A stretch of DNA of 64,000 nucleotides from Boesenbergia rotunda (GCA_024364735.1 JAGFNQ010008732.1:248001-312000); one strand, 5' to 3'; positions 45,251 through 58,395 are shown, numbered from the stretch's first letter. Made by a program: numbers and translations. Notes: a model not told the origin generated them from the letters alone.

Positions 45251-48200
45251 ATGGAGGCGCCGCTGAGGCCGTTGCGGCTTCGGTGCTCGGTCCAGAACTA
45301 CGATTGGGGACGCCGTGGGGAAGATTCGACGGTGGCGCGTCTGTTCGAGCGGAACTCAGGCGCCCAGATTGATCCGGCTCGCCCTTACGCCGAGTTCTGG
45401 ATGGGCACGCACGAGTCGGGACCCTCCTTTGCGGGCTCGGATTCGGAGGAAGTTACACTTCAGAAATGGATTCGGGAGAACCCAGGTGCTCTGGGAGATA
45501 AGGTCGTGGCGAAATGGGGAACAGACCTGCCTTTCTTGTTCAAGGTGCATCTCCTCCATTAATCGTCATTTCTGCATCTTTTGCTTTGAATGGGTTTTAC
45601 ACAGCTTGTTCCCAGCGTATTGGTTTGCGCTTCTCCACGGTTGTGTGCTGTCGAAGGCTTACAATTTGTTTTGAGTCAATTGTTGTTGAATTTCCAATTC
45701 CTTGTTAGCGAAGGAATTTTAAGAATTCTAGTTCTGATTAAGTGGGAATTTGTGAATCGTGATTTCATTTTTTTTTTATGTTTGGTATAAAACATTGTGC
45801 ACTATATTTATATTATATATTTTTTTACTCTCATGAATTCTGAAACACAAATCCTACAATTGTCTAAATCAAAATTGCAATCTTGGATATTTGAAATAAT
45901 ACAATTTTATCCTTGCATTTTTCACCTATGGCTAAAAATATAATAGAATATTAGAAACAGAATTCCAATTTCATAAAACTAGACACTTCAGAACAAGATG
46001 CTAAAATTTGTATTTTGTTGAGGTAAGTTTTTGTTAGCCGTGGGATAATAAGTTATGCTAAATTTTACTTGTTCTTGTATTTTGAGTAGATATTGTCAGT
46101 GGCTACAGCGTTGTCCATACAAGCGCACCCAGATAAGGCGCTAGCAAGGATGCTTCATATGATGCGACCAAATGTTTACAAGGACCCAAACCATAAGCCA
46201 GAGATGGCGATTGCTTTGACAGAATTCAAAGCGCTATGTGGTTTTGTCAGCATGGAGGTACATTAAGTATTCTTTCAGTTGATCTCCAGATTGCCTTCTG
46301 TTTCTTTTGTTCTCATATACTCCAGTTGTATTTCTACTTTATGTGTTTAGCTTTTATCTGATTAAATAACAAGTTCTTTATATTATTGTATGTATTTGTC
46401 ATCTTTGCTATTCTACTTTATATGTATGATTCAATTTTAAGATAATCATGCAATAATTGATTTTGATTCTTGATTATCTTGTTTAAGATAATGATTCTAT
46501 AGGTTGATTTGATTCTTCATTATCTTGTTTAAGATAATCATGCAATAGATTGATTTTGATTTTTGGTTTTCTTGTAACTGTATAGGAACTCAAGGATGTC
46601 CTTATTGGTGTGCCTGAAATTGCAGAGCTGGTTGGTAATGATGAAACAAGCAAAATTATATGCATGAGAGAGCCAAATGGCTATATGAATGCAAAAGCTG
46701 TTCTTCAATCTGTCTTCACTAAGCTTATGTCAGCAAATAAAGATGCAATCTTAGCACTGGTTTCTAAACTAAAAAATCGCTTAGAAGCTGAAAATAAGGT
46801 AAACTGGTCTATTTATGTAGAGTTTGTTCTCATATAAAAAAATCTGAAATTTAATGTTAGCATGTAGAGTTTATTCACTTATAAAAATTCTGAATCTAGA
46901 GGACAGTGACATGTATGTCACTTTATTCTTTGATCCGATGATGAAAAATCTCTATTAAATTTGCCAAAATAGAAACTGTTAAGTTGATGAACTTTTCTGT
47001 TATTTGTTCTTCTTTTGCTAGTAACATAAAGCCTTTCTATCATCTACTTGAAGTGATTTTTGAAGTATTTCAGGTGCATGCCTAATTGTCTGATTAGAAG
47101 GATTATAGAATGAAATTGATAATGGTAGATTTGAGAATCAGTACTTTGTCACATGAGTTCAACTTGCCTAGCACATTACATTTTATTCCTTTTTAGTTAT
47201 CTAAATACTTAAGTAAATTTTTTATTGTGGTTATCCTTGTAAGGCATTTGAGCATTTGAGTGTATTACTTATTGCTAATCATATCTGTTTGCACTTTCAA
47301 TATTTTTGATTGATCAGTTTTCATAATACTATTTCTGTTAATGTTGCAAAGGTGTACCATTTTCTTCTAAAATATCTACAACCCTATTGAAATTTATTTC
47401 TCTTAAAATTTATTGGCCGTGAGCAAATTTATTTCTCATAGCTTTCATTTCTTGTGAATTATCTGGAATTAGTAGAAACACTTAACTAACACCTTTGAAG
47501 CAACATTATCTGAACTCAAATCTCAAATTTGAGTTCTCATACAAACAATATTTTGATTGAGCACAATATATCAAAAATGCCATTTGTTGATCTTGTGGCA
47601 AAATTTTCTTTGCCTTCAATTATGGCAAATGTAATTTGTTAGATTGAATACTTAGACTCTTCTGTGTAACAGTTTAATGTTTTTACTTGTTGTAAGTGGC
47701 AACAAAGGCATGCATATTAGCCTATGCCACATACAATGTTATCTGAAAATACAGATTGCTATGTTTGTTAACCACTATTTCCAAGAAAATCGTCCACCTT
47801 AGTTTTTTTCCTTATACCAAGATTCCTTGATATGCTGTGATGTCATGTTGTACAAGATTTTCTTTACCTTCTTGTTTCACAGACAGTTACGGGTTTTATT
47901 GTGTAAGTTAAATTCTACATTGAATCATTGTGCTCTTCATCGAGTTATGTTCTAATTGACCTTGAGTCCAATTGTCATTTATGTCGATTTATGGGGCTTG
48001 TTGGCTTGCATTGTAATGGAATCTTCTAAAAGTAACCACAAACTAATGGAGATTCATTAAGTGAAAGCCATTCTTTTAAGGAGGTTTCAAGGGCTTATAT
48101 AATTTTTGCTCTAGCTTTTTCTCCTCTCATTTCGGACTAAGTAAACGTGAAGCCACTTCTGCTATCCGACTGAATCAGATTAAGAGGTCCTGTGAACATT

Positions 48201-49000
48201 AATTCTTTCAATTGAACCTAATATTTTCTGACTCCTATTAGGCGAAAAGAGTCATCAATCACATTGCTTATACTATCTTATACAGTGCTATTTCAATTCT
48301 ACTCGTAGCAGTTGATGTCTAAATGGAGGATGGGCCAAGGCAGATTAGAGAGTGAGAGTAATACCTTCTGAATTATTGAGTTTCTTAGTGTAGGCAAGGC
48401 ACAACATATCTAAGTTTTGTGGAAGTCACCTTGCATCACATCCTACAACTAACTTTTAGACTATGTCAAAACCTGAGAGGCATCAGCGTTAATTGTTTTA
48501 ATTGTTGAAAACATCCGTTAGGCAACCAACCTAAAGCATTGGCCTGCTGTTGTATTTCTGTGTTGAGTTAATGTGCAATGCAAATAATCTATTTATTTTT
48601 CTTACTGTTTGATGTTTTGATAATAGTTTATTTTACCTCACTTAGATTAGGGGGTTATCAGAGAGAGAACAACTAGCACTACTTTTGGAGAAGCAATATC
48701 ACGCTGATGTTGGTGTTCTGGCAGCCTTTTTCCTCAATTATGTGAAGCTCAGCCCAGGTGAAGCACTATATATTGGTCCAAATGAACCCCATGCCTATAT
48801 ATCAGGTGAATGCATTGAGTGTATGGCTGCATCAGATAATGTTGTGCGAGCTGGACTGACACCTAAGTACATAGATGTTCCAACACTTTGTTCAATGCTC
48901 ACATACAAACAGGTGTGTTAATTTCTAAACCATTTTTTGTTCTTCATGAAATTATTTGTATTATCATTATGTGTAGCTACATCTAGTTTTTTAATACATA

Positions 49001-49044
<44 letters not shown>

Positions 49045-49961
49045 GTTACATTAGCTCTTCCTCTTAGAAAAATATGTCCCAACCAATGGTTTTGGTGATG
49101 CATTATGGTTCACAATAATTTTTTATGAATCCTAGGGAAAGAGAGGATTTGCTTTTCCAATTATTATTTGTTGGTAGCTAATGCTTCAGTCTCAAGTATT
49201 TTGTGTTACTATCTTAACCTTATTCAGAATAGGTGGATGATGCCTTAGCTAATGCTCTGTTTTTAGATTCCATTTAGAAGAATCAATATAATTATATAAA
49301 TGAATGTTTGGTAATGCTATAATTTCGTGAATAAATTTGAGGAACTTCAGTGTTCTTGAACCTGCACCTAAGCAGCCTGTTCAACAGATAATCTGAGTCC
49401 AAACTGGTAATAGAGGGCACCCCACTGAACCTAACTCCTGAGCCATTCAACCCAAAACCCCATTGGGAACGACTATGGCCAATCACCTTGGAATATCACA
49501 GTTTCTTTTTTTTTCGGCTAAAAAGTTTAGTATAACTCAAGTATGATGGACGAGTAACTTTCCTCTTCTCTATAATTATTGTTTGAGCTCTCATCTAATT
49601 ACCTGTTTAATAAGCTGATGAAAACTTGTGTCAACTTGTACAGGGCTTTCCTCAAATTCTTCGAGGGATTCAATTAAACCCTTTTATCACACGGTACACA
49701 CCGCCTTTCGATGAGTTCGAAGTTGATCGTTGCATTCTTCCATCAAAAGAGTCCATTGCTTTTTCTCCCATACCAGGACCATCGATTTTCATCATTGTGG
49801 CTGGAGAAGGCCGACTGCAGATGGGGTCTGCAGCTGAAGAACGAGTCATGGAGGGAGATGTGTATTTTGTGCCTGCTCACAATGAGATTAGTCTATGTGC
49901 TGCCACTGACAAACCTATTCATTTGTATCGTTCTGGAGTGAACAACAGGGTATTTGGTTAG
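45251..49961 (+). CDS. PMI: Mannose-6-phosphate isomerase (type I phosphomannose isomerase)
   Basis: Zinc enzyme interconverting fructose-6-phosphate and mannose-6-phosphate, the entry to GDP-mannose, ascorbate and cell-wall mannan synthesis; cytosolic in plants. Five exons, 45251-45544, 46090-46257, 46586-46798, 48646-48912 and 49644-49961, are each a multiple of three, join in phase 0, and give 419 residues, the usual length. Family marks are VQNYDWGRRGEDSTVARL, PYAEFWMGTHESGPS, the metal ligands Gln109 and His111 in SIQAHPDKAL, Glu136 in KPEMAIAL, His274 in GPNEPHAYISGECIE, and the catalytic Arg293 in SDNVVRAGLTPK. The start is preceded by CGGCA and lies about 260 bp after GC-rich upstream sequence. 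Intron 3 (1.85 kb) is the longest. No disruption seen. No signal peptide. Confidence 0.96.
49005..49042. repeat. (TA)n microsatellite in PMI intron 4
   Basis: About 19 uninterrupted TA units. Confidence 0.95.
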
Positions 49962-52900
49962 TGTATTCTAAGTATCTGACATGAACTGAACATTCAAATG
50001 TTTTTTTATATATAATTTATCAATAAAATATTGATATTCGAATTTCAATGCATGAACAGGGCAAAATTAAGAGGTAGATAAGGAGTCCAAGTATCAGAAT
50101 TCTCTTCTTAGGGCCGGCCACCTTACCTACTTCCCTCATCCAAATCGCTATCTATCTCCTCCATGTGACAGGCTGCTATAACATTGTGCCCCCGCGGGCT
50201 GGATCGAATGATAAGATGTCTTGTCGTTTATTTCGAGGTCACAGATTCGAGGATCATCAGTTATGTATGGGGATAAAATCCTGATCGACTGACATTAATC
50301 CCCTCGACCCTAAGTGCCTCACTACACCAGTGATAATCGTGATTTGTCTCCCTCTGGAAACTTATGGGGTCGGGACTGACGGCCACTAAGGTGGCGGTTC
50401 CAATAATTTTTTTTTTTTTGCTATGCTAACATTGTTCCCTTCTCAACACATGGACTCAACTTCCGGCAACACTCCATTTTATTATCCTTCTGCCTCGATC
50501 TGCCGGTCAATGAATTAAAGAACAAATTATGCCCGCATAAGTTGCACTAGGTGGCAATTACGGAAATCAGTACGACTTCTTAAGCTAAGAAATTGACCTT
50601 CTGTTTCTTCCTTGAAAGTTCCAACCTCTGAATACTTGGAAATCAACAGAAGCAAACAAGGAAGAGGACAAGTAGCATGACTCGATGTTTATTTTTCCTC
50701 CAGTTACCAACAACTTTAAGGGTCGCATAAAGTAAACCTTTGCAGCTCATCGAATGTCCATCATTCCAACCTTCTGAGTCAGAGTGACTCATTCAGCTTT
50801 ACACCCCCAACAAATCTCACAATCTTCATCTCCCTACGAAGAATTCTATTGCTGGAAGCAATTCCTATGACGTGTGCGATGGCCTCGACTTTCTTTCTGA
50901 AAGGCGGTCAAAAGTTTTGCATTTGTCAAACTGAACAAAGGCCTCTCCTGCATGTGTAAATTACTAACATCTCCTGGCCAGATTGCGTGTGCCCCGTGCT
51001 TAACAATCACAGTGACCAACTGTGCAGTCTTATCACCAGGATCCTGGAAGAACATCTTCAACATGGCGGATCGCCATCTCGCCATCTTTCACTCGTTGCC
51101 TTGACTCTGACTCCAGTACTCGGGTTAGAAGCCTCAATGAGATGCTTTATCAGGTAAATGACGATTTACTCACTTTGAATGTCCCTGTCAATTTATCATG
51201 AAAATTATTAATTCGAACATATTAATTTTATCAGATTTTGATCCTTCCACGTTAATGAGATACTTTATCTTGTCCTTTTAGTCAGAGGTCAATGTGATGA
51301 CTCAGGAAACACGTTAATCACGTGTTCCTAATCCTCCTCGATAACTAAGTTCACTTGGCAAACTCTTATATTTCTGAAAATGTTAAAGGGTAAATTAACA
51401 AGCGACAAATTCTGAGGAGCAAAGCACTTTAGCGTCGATCATCAAAATTTTCCACTTTGAATAGAATAGTCTCGTCTCATCTCATCTCATCTGCAATGTC
51501 TTTTCCGAAAAAGACAGCCTCAGAATAAATCTACCTTCCACCAATCAGTGCGACACGAAAGCCTATAAGATCTATGAGCTCTAGACGAGAGAGGCTCGAC
51601 GGCCAAAACAATAACAAAAGAGTTGGATTCGACAGTGGATAGATGGGGAAGCTGAAACAGTCGATCTACTGCACATTTTTCTGTCTCCTGCCAAGGCTGC
51701 AGCAGCGATCAAAACACTCTAAATTATCCATGGCCCGTAACAAAGTACAAAAACATAGTTCTTGAGGCCTCAGCTACATACACGTGCAGCAGTTACTTGT
51801 GGTGGCTAAGGGAGATAATTGACTAACACGAACACCTATTCCTGATAGGTGGGAATCTCTCCTAGTTGCCTCACCTATACGTACTAATTGACGACGCTAC
51901 ATGAATGTGGCCTCTCTTAAGAGTTCAGTCTCTTCACGCGTCTACTTGACAATGAAAGCCGGATTTGAAAGAAAAAGTTGTTATTCTTTTATATATATAA
52001 TGCATTCATTTTAATTTGTATGGCTGTGCACGCTATCGATCTCCACTAGCTTTTTGAAACTTTTTTTTTTCTTTTGTCTTTTTCTTTTTCTCACCGAAGT
52101 GCATGCACCTCCATTGCTAGGTGTAGTCTCGAAGGGGCTCAATGTAAAACTCCTGAATCATCAAGACCTATACATCTAAGAAAAGACTAGGTTTTAATTA
52201 TTCATGCCAAGGCTCCTAATTTAATCTTTAACATTCTTTAGTAAAGATTTTGATTAGGCTGATTCATCTACTTAGCTTGTTCATCATAATCTTAAGAGTT
52301 AAATGTACCTAGCTTTAGAAATGGCAGAAAAACTACTTAAAACCTTTCATCAATGATAGGAAATGCTAATAATTCTTATTCATTACAAGTACACATCACA
52401 AGTCATTCTATTTGACATTTGTATATATCTTGTCATCTTTCGTTCACTGTCAATATATGTCACATTATATGACAAAAAATTCATCATTTGCACATGCTCA
52501 ATTACATTAAGATTTTTATTTTTTATTTTTAATAAACGAATGATCCACAGATGATATTGATGTAATCAACTAGAGTATTAGTCAAATCAGAACTCAATTT
52601 AATTTTTTTTGTCAGTATATTTACTCATTTCAACAACTACAAACCAAATCCACTCGATTGGTTATTGGCTTTTAGTTCCTTCCGATAATCTCAAAATCAT
52701 GGTTTTTAGATTAGCATCATTACATATTCGCTTTTAATCCAACTACAGGCATCATGAGTTTAGTATTTGTTTGAAGGTGCACTGCACTGTTGCAAGATCA
52801 GTGGTTGGCACATCAAGTGTTGTTGGCTTGCATGCACTTAACCAGCATCTAGCAAGAAAATTTGTCTTCAAAAATAAAATAAAAATCATATGTATATATA

Positions 52901-52967
52901 TGAATATATGTTCGTGACAACCACACTAGCTAGATCACAATTAAGGACTCGAATTACACTAAATTAA
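49962..52967. other. Intergenic between PMI and the MYB gene
   Basis: The left end is the PMI 3' flank, followed by a possible SINE. A 79-residue minus-strand frame at 50846-51085 (MARWRSAMLKMFFQD...) matches no family I know. A (CTCAT)n-like patch is at about 51473-51492. The rest is AT-rich with no recognised feature. Confidence 0.4.
50160..50425 (+). mobile_element. Possible degenerate SINE ending in a T run
   Basis: GGATCGAATGATAAG and, 30 bp later, GAGGTCACAGATTCGAGG resemble weakened A and B boxes. The stretch ends with GGCGGTTCCAATAA and a run of 13 Ts (50406-50418). No target duplication was fixed, so ends are approximate. Confidence 0.4.
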
Positions 52968-53978
52968 TTAATCTCCAAAGTTCCAACGTTGGGAATGATC
53001 TTCTTCTACCTCATATTCCATGTAGCCTCTCAACATGCCATAGAGTTCATCCACATCCCATTCGCTTTCCTCATGGCCATTATTGAAGGCCGGATCAAAG
53101 CTGACAGTGTCTGACGTCGCCACCGTGGGTTCCAATCCATAGCCATGCGTATAATTACTTTGAAACGGGTCGAGTTCGTGCTGGGGGAAGCTAGGGGTCA
53201 TGATCGGTTGGGAGTCGTCGCGGTTGTGGGATGACTGGGAGGTTGATTCCTGATGAGGAAAAAACTGTGGAGGAGGAGGTGGAGGAGGAGGAAGAGGAGG
53301 AGGAGGAAAAGAGGCGGCGGCGCGGCGGCGGAGGTCTTCTCCAGCAGGCGCGGCATCCAGTAGCAGCGAACGGCGTCGCGGAAGACGCTGCTGTTGGCGT
53401 CGACCCTCAGCTGCCGCGCCTGCTTCTGCACCCGCGTCCGCCAGTAGTTCTTGATCTCGTTGTCGGTTCTTCCCGGCAAATACTGCGCGATCCGCGACCA
53501 TCTGCACATATATATACATTAAAAGAAAAAAAAAACAGAGAGAGAGAGAGAGAGATCAGAGTTAACAAATCAAGCATCTACATAAACATAACTACCTGTT
53601 ACCCCACTTGGAGTGGAGTTCGAGGATCAACAGTTGTTCCTCAGGGGAGAGATTGCCGCGCTTTATGTCCGGCTTCAGATAATTCAACCACCGGAGACGG
53701 CAGCTCTTGCCGGTTCTCTTCAACCCTATAATATACATATATCTAATATCAGGAAAGAGTAAACAAATTAATTATTAGGAATTCAACTTTGGTTAAGTGT
53801 TATACACTTGACCTGAGGACCTAGCGAGGAGATTCCAGCGACCTTCGCCGTGGCAGGCAATGTAGTGGATGAGGAGAGTGTCCTCCTCTAGAGTCCAGGG
53901 GCCTCGTCGTAGCTCCGTGATCTCCTGAGATTGGATGGATGATGAACTACTTTTGCCAGACATTATTATTCTCGCCAT
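52968..53978 (-). CDS. R2R3-MYB transcription factor (subgroup 20-like) with frameshifted C-terminus
   Basis: DNA-binding regulator; subgroup 20 members act in stress and hormone responses. Exons 53813-53978, 53596-53725 and 53501 downward splice in phase. R2 is RGPWTLEEDTLLIHYIACHG through RLRWLNYLKPD; R3 is KRGNLSPEEQLLILELHSK through WSRIAQYLPGRTDNEIKNYW, then the subgroup-like RVQKQARQLRVDANSS and CYWMPRLLEK. In that frame translation runs into Leu/His-rich sequence and stops at 53198 (199 residues). A plausible C-terminus lies in the neighbouring frame down to 52968: FPHQESTSQSSHNRDD, then ESEWDVDELYGMLRGYMEYE. The switch must lie in the CTCCTCC-rich tract near 53270-53330 and equals one lost or two gained bases. 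It may be a real truncation or a sequence error in the repeat. ATGs at 53978 and 53963 are both possible starts. Confidence 0.85.
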
Positions 53979-54740
53979 AGATGTAGCTGCGAGCTGCAGC
54001 TCGTAGATAGCTAAAAAGCTTGCCTAGTTGATTCTGCGTGTGTGTAGATGTGGCCTGGGATTTATCATCAGCTAGCTGCAGGCGGCTATGTGAATGAGAA
54101 AAAGAACAAAATGGAGAGAAAGAGAGAGTAATCAATAGGAGAGAAGGCAGAGTTTACAAGTTATATAGGGAAGGAATTTTAGTAGGCGTAGGGTGGAAGT
54201 GGCAGGATAGATGGCTAGCTTAGATAGCTACCAGAAGGTGTGTGTGATGCTAATTGGCGTTGAATTGAGAAGGAATTTTTGGAGTCTGGTCAAAAACTTG
54301 CAGTTTGCAGCGATGGGATAATGCATGATGAGAGGGGAAGCCGGGTGTCGAGGGAGAATTGGGTTAACCGATCGATGTGCTTCGCCGGGTGAGGAAAAAG
54401 GGAATGATGGAATTGATGATGAGATGATCAGGTTTCGGTTCTCTTTGGATTTTGTTTAGTGGTATTCATTATTCGATCGTGTGATTGTAGCTGGAATTGT
54501 TTTGTTGTGGAACCACTCGGTGCTGGTGGAAATCAAACAGTATGACCTAGAAGATGTTCAATGCACACTTAATTTGCTACTTGAGAATGAATTGTTCATA
54601 TCTCCACGCTCAGCAAACAGAGGTACGTATATAGGTGGAGTTGAGCGTGCAAGTGGGGGTGAACCTATTATGCGGACAGAGTAATCATTCAAGAAAACTG
54701 ATAGGGATGAGTATCTCGGGTGGACACATGGCACGGAAAA
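53979..54740. other. Upstream region of the MYB gene
   Basis: Contains the candidate TATA box at 54161-54167. GC- and AG-rich tracts lie near 54120. Beyond 54420 it passes into repeat-like sequence. No further gene. Confidence 0.5.
54161..54167 (-). promoter_or_regulatory. Candidate TATA box of the MYB gene
   Basis: On the minus strand this reads TATATAA, about 185 bp upstream of the MYB start codon, a reasonable distance for a plant promoter with a long 5' UTR. Confidence 0.5.
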
Positions 54741-54943
54741 ATGGCCCCCGAGACTATCTCGGGAGAACGGAAGAAGCCCCCGAGGTCAGATCAGGAATCG
54801 GGCCCCCAAGACTATCTCGGGAGAACGGAAGAAAGTCCCGAGGTCAGACCGGGAATCGGGCTCCCGAGACTATCTTGGGAGAATGGAAAAAGCCCCGAGG
54901 TCGGCTCGGGAGATAAGACTCCGAGACTGACTCGGGAGAGTGG
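54741..54943. repeat. 58-bp tandem array, about 3.5 units
   Basis: GACTATCTCGGGAGAACGGA or variants begin at 54752, 54810, 54868 and 54925. The units decay from left to right. The flanks to about 55320 may be an LTR remnant. Confidence 0.92.
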
Positions 54944-55740
54944 AGCCCAAAGATCAACGTAGGGATAAGAAAGCGAAGACTTCAAGCACCCACTCCTCCT
55001 TTCAGAACAGGAAAGTCATTAGGTAATTATTCCTCGGCACACGGAAATTAAGACATTAATAATCACAGTGACTGTTACCAAAAGAGAATAACTATCAAGT
55101 AACCGATGATTAAGGAATGTGGAGGAGGACATGAGAACACATGCGAGGAAAACATCACATACCTCGGAACTCAGGTAAAAGGGTAAGCTTTCCATAATTA
55201 TAGCACTTTGATTCCTCGTTGTCCTCCGAAAAAGAGAGAGTTCTGACTTAAACGTCGAATAGGGCTCCACTGGAATATCTTCCAGTGCATCCCTTTAACG
55301 CTCGTGTTAATCTCGTAGGCATGGACATCCACTCCTCGTCATCGTCGCCGTGAGCTGCGCTTTGGTGATTCACCATCCTCGTCGTTCGCTTATGAAACAA
55401 AAACCATTTTAATCTTTTGTTATTTTTATCTAATTTGATATTTAAGTTATTTTTTAAGTCTGTCTTTTATATTTTTAGATATTTCTAATATATATGAATT
55501 AGGATTTATCTATGTAGCATCCTATTTTGTTAGTTATGATTTCTGTTAAGAAATTTTCTTTTCTCAGTAAAATTTATTTCTTTTCCTTATAAGAAAGAAA
55601 TTGATGTTCATATATGATATTTTTTTCCCTTTCTTTTAAGTCTTAAGGTTTAGAGTCTATATAAATAATTGTTTGAATCACAGTAAGAAAGTCTTTGATT
55701 AATAAAAATTCAACCACATTGTTCTTTTTTCCCCCAAAAC
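54944..55740. other. Gene-free flank of the CACTA element
   Basis: Possible LTR remnant to about 55320, then AT-rich sequence up to the CACTA element. No supported gene. Confidence 0.4.
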
Positions 55741-55908
55741 TCTCACTATAAAAATTTCATTGAATAGTGACGGATATAAATTATTCGTCACTAAAATTGG
55801 GATACAGGTCAAAACCCTAAGGATAGCGACGGAATTGATCAAACCCATCGCTATTAGCGATGGACAAGTTACTTCCGTCGCTATATTAGGTTAAAACTTT
55901 GCGAATCG

Positions 55909-55937
55909 CCCCCCCCCCCCCCCCCCCCCCCCCCCCC
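55909..55937. repeat. Poly(C) run of 29 inside the CACTA element
   Basis: Uninterrupted Cs between GAATCG and GCGACTGCG. Runs of this length are often miscounted, so the length is uncertain. Confidence 0.9.
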
Positions 55938-56139
55938 GCGACTGCGTGTTCTGATCTTTCTCTCTCTCGTCTCCATCGCTTCTCCGGCATCCCCAGCGCT
56001 CCTCCTCCGGCGAACCCTCCTCCGATCATAGGTACGCTATATTAGGTTTTTCGGCGCTCCTCCTCCGACTTGTTTTCTGCTTCCGCGGTGCGACCTTCTC
56101 TTTCCGGCAGCTGCAGCCAGGTGCGGGCAGCTGCGGCGC

Positions 56140-56290
56140 GCGCGGCCTGTGCGGTGGCAGTTGCCGCGGCCTCAGCTGCCGACGGTCGCAGCTGCCTGCG
56201 GCCATAGCTGCCGCCGACCGCAGCTGCCGCCGACCGTAGCTGCTTGCGGCCGTAGCTGCCGTCGACCGCAGGTGGCAGCGGCTGCAGGTG
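56140..56290. repeat. GCAGCTGCCGCCGACCG minisatellite inside the CACTA element
   Basis: Irregular units containing GCAGCTGCC(G) and GACCGCAGCTGCCG recur about eight times. The open frames it produces on the minus strand are Ala/Arg/Ser-rich repeats, not a gene. Compositionally it is unlike the AT-rich transposase that follows, possibly a captured or expanded segment. Confidence 0.8.
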
Positions 56291-56310
56291 CTGCAAGCGA
56301 CCAACCATAA

Positions 56311-56343
56311 TAATTAATCAATTAATTAATTAATTAATTAATT
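56311..56343. repeat. (TTAA)n microsatellite
   Basis: TAATTAAT repeats directly before the transposase remnant. Confidence 0.9.
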
Positions 56344-58260
56344 GATTGCTATTGTAAGATTATTGAATATGAAGGCGAAACATCATTTCTCAGAACGATG
56401 TTATGATAACATATGTCAACTTATGTCAGAGTTGCTTCCAACAAATAACTGCATGACTGATAGTTTCTACAATACTAACAAAATAATTAGAGACTTGAGT
56501 TTGTCAGTCGAGAAGATACATTGTTGTGTCAATAATTGCATGATCTATTAGAACGAAGATAGTGAGTTGTTGGAATGTAAAATGTGTAATCATCCTCGTT
56601 ACAAGCATAGTACTCGCATGGTTGGGAAGAAAAAGAAAAATATTCCTTACAAAGTCATGTATTACTTTCCTTTGACTGCTAGACTCCAACATTTGTATGC
56701 ATCAACAGCAATAGCAAGTCATATGATTTGGCATCAAAACCATGGACATGATGGAGACATAATGTGTCATTCTTGTGATTCCCCTGCATGGAAACATTTA
56801 GATTCAACATTTTCTTCCTTTGTTATGGATCCATGTAATGTAAGTCTTGAACTTTCTGCAGATGCATTTCAGCCATTTGGAAGTTATGGACAACAATATT
56901 CATCATGGCCAGTTATCTTAACACCATATAACTTACCACCATGGATGTGCATGAAAGATGAATTCATGTTTCTTACCTTGCTACTTCCAGGTCCTCATAA
57001 TCCAAAAGGGCAAATAGATGTATTTTTGCAACCTTTGATTGCTGAGCTGAATCATTTATGGAATATAGGTTCAGAGATGTATGACATCGCAAGTAAATCA
57101 AACTTTATAATACATGCAACATTGTTATGGACCATTAGTGATTTTCTTACTATTCAATGTTATTAGGATGGAGCACGGTTGGAAAGTTAGCATGCCCACA
57201 TTGTATGAGTCAGTGAGATGCATTTTCTTTGCCTTGCAGTGGAAAATTTTCTTGGTTTGATAATCTTTGGAAATTTTTACCTCTTGATCATTCGTTCAGA
57301 AGAAATAAGAAAAATTTCAAAAGGAATGAAGTGGTTAAGAAACTACTCCCAGTTGGGATGTCAGGCGAAGAAATGTTAAATGAAATTGTTAGTTATGAAT
57401 TTCTACCAATATATCAGGATGGTTCAAATGATATCAAAAAGTACATTGTCAGAGTCAACAAATGTGGTTGGAGGAAAAGAAGTATTTTTTGGGAGCTTCC
57501 ATATTGAAAATATTTACTCATTCGGCATAATTTGGATATTATGCATATCGAGAAAAAAAATTCTTTGATAACATCATCAATATTGTGCTGAATGTTCATA
57601 GGAAAACAAAAGATACAACAAAATCACGCGAAGAATTGAAACAATTAGTTAGCAGGCCCGAGTTGCATCAGAATGAAATAATTGATAAATATCCCAAGGC
57701 TTGTTATACATTGGACAAAGAAAGTAAACAAGCAATGCGTTCTTAGTTGAAAACCATCAAATTTCCATATGGATATGCCTCTAATATGTCTCGTTGTGTG
57801 GATACAAACAGATTTAAAATGGTTGGAATGAAGAGTCATGATTGTCATGTGTTCATGCAAAAATTAATTCCAATAGCTTTCCAAGAATTACTTCTTAATA
57901 ATGTTTGGCAAGCACTTACAGAATTAAGCTTTTTTTTTTTTTCAAAAACCTGACTTCTAGAGTTATTACGGTATCAAATATGTTACGCCTTCAGACATAG
58001 ATTCCATTAATAATATGTAAGCTTGAGCGAATATTTCCACCAAGCTTTTTTGATTCAATGAAATATTTGCCTATTCATTTACCTAGCGAGGCACAGATAG
58101 GTGGTCCTGTACTATACAGATGGATGTATCCTTTTGAATGGTTTCTTAGAAAATTAAAGAATAATGTGCGTAACAAAACAAGAGTTAAGGGATCAATACG
58201 TAATGCATATCTGGTTGAAGAAGCAAGTTCGTTTTCTCGTATTACTTTGTTGAAAAACTA
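56342..58260 (+). pseudogene. TNP2-like CACTA transposase, degenerate
   Basis: The Transposase_21/tnp2 family cuts and joins CACTA ends. Reading order: KAKHHFSERCYDNICQLM (56372 on), VEKIHCCVNNCMIY and, after a stop, ELLECKMCNHPRYKH, then MYYFPLTARLQHLYAS. The family's signature WPVILTPYNLPPWMCMK follows at about 56907-56957, then GPHNPKGQIDVFLQPL and LLWTISDF. After 57166 the frame breaks; FSWFDNLWKFLPLDHSFRR is at about 57247. A DUF4218-like part follows at 57740-58260 (KMVGMKSHDCHVFMQKLIP, GPVLYRWMYPFEWFLRKLK). At least four frame breaks or stops and the absence of the usual N-terminal part show it is non-functional. Confidence 0.92.
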
Positions 58261-58395
58261 GACATCGAAAGTATTCACGCAATCAAGATGACATTCAAAC
58301 ATTTGACCCAGACATGCTTTCTATTTTCAAGTATCCTGGAAAATGATGTGGGAGGAAAATGATGCCCTGCGGACTCTAGTACTCGACTCACGACA

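Noticed and set aside
50846..51085. 79-residue minus-strand frame near the PMI 3' flank
   Set aside because: No recognised domain, no splice partners, and short enough to occur by chance.
53231..53731. 166-residue plus-strand frame opposite the MYB exons
   Set aside because: Antisense shadow with Glu/Arg runs from the CTCCTCC tract, crossing the MYB intron.
56026..56308. Two minus-strand Ala/Arg-rich frames
   Set aside because: Produced by the GCAGCTGCC minisatellite inside the CACTA element.
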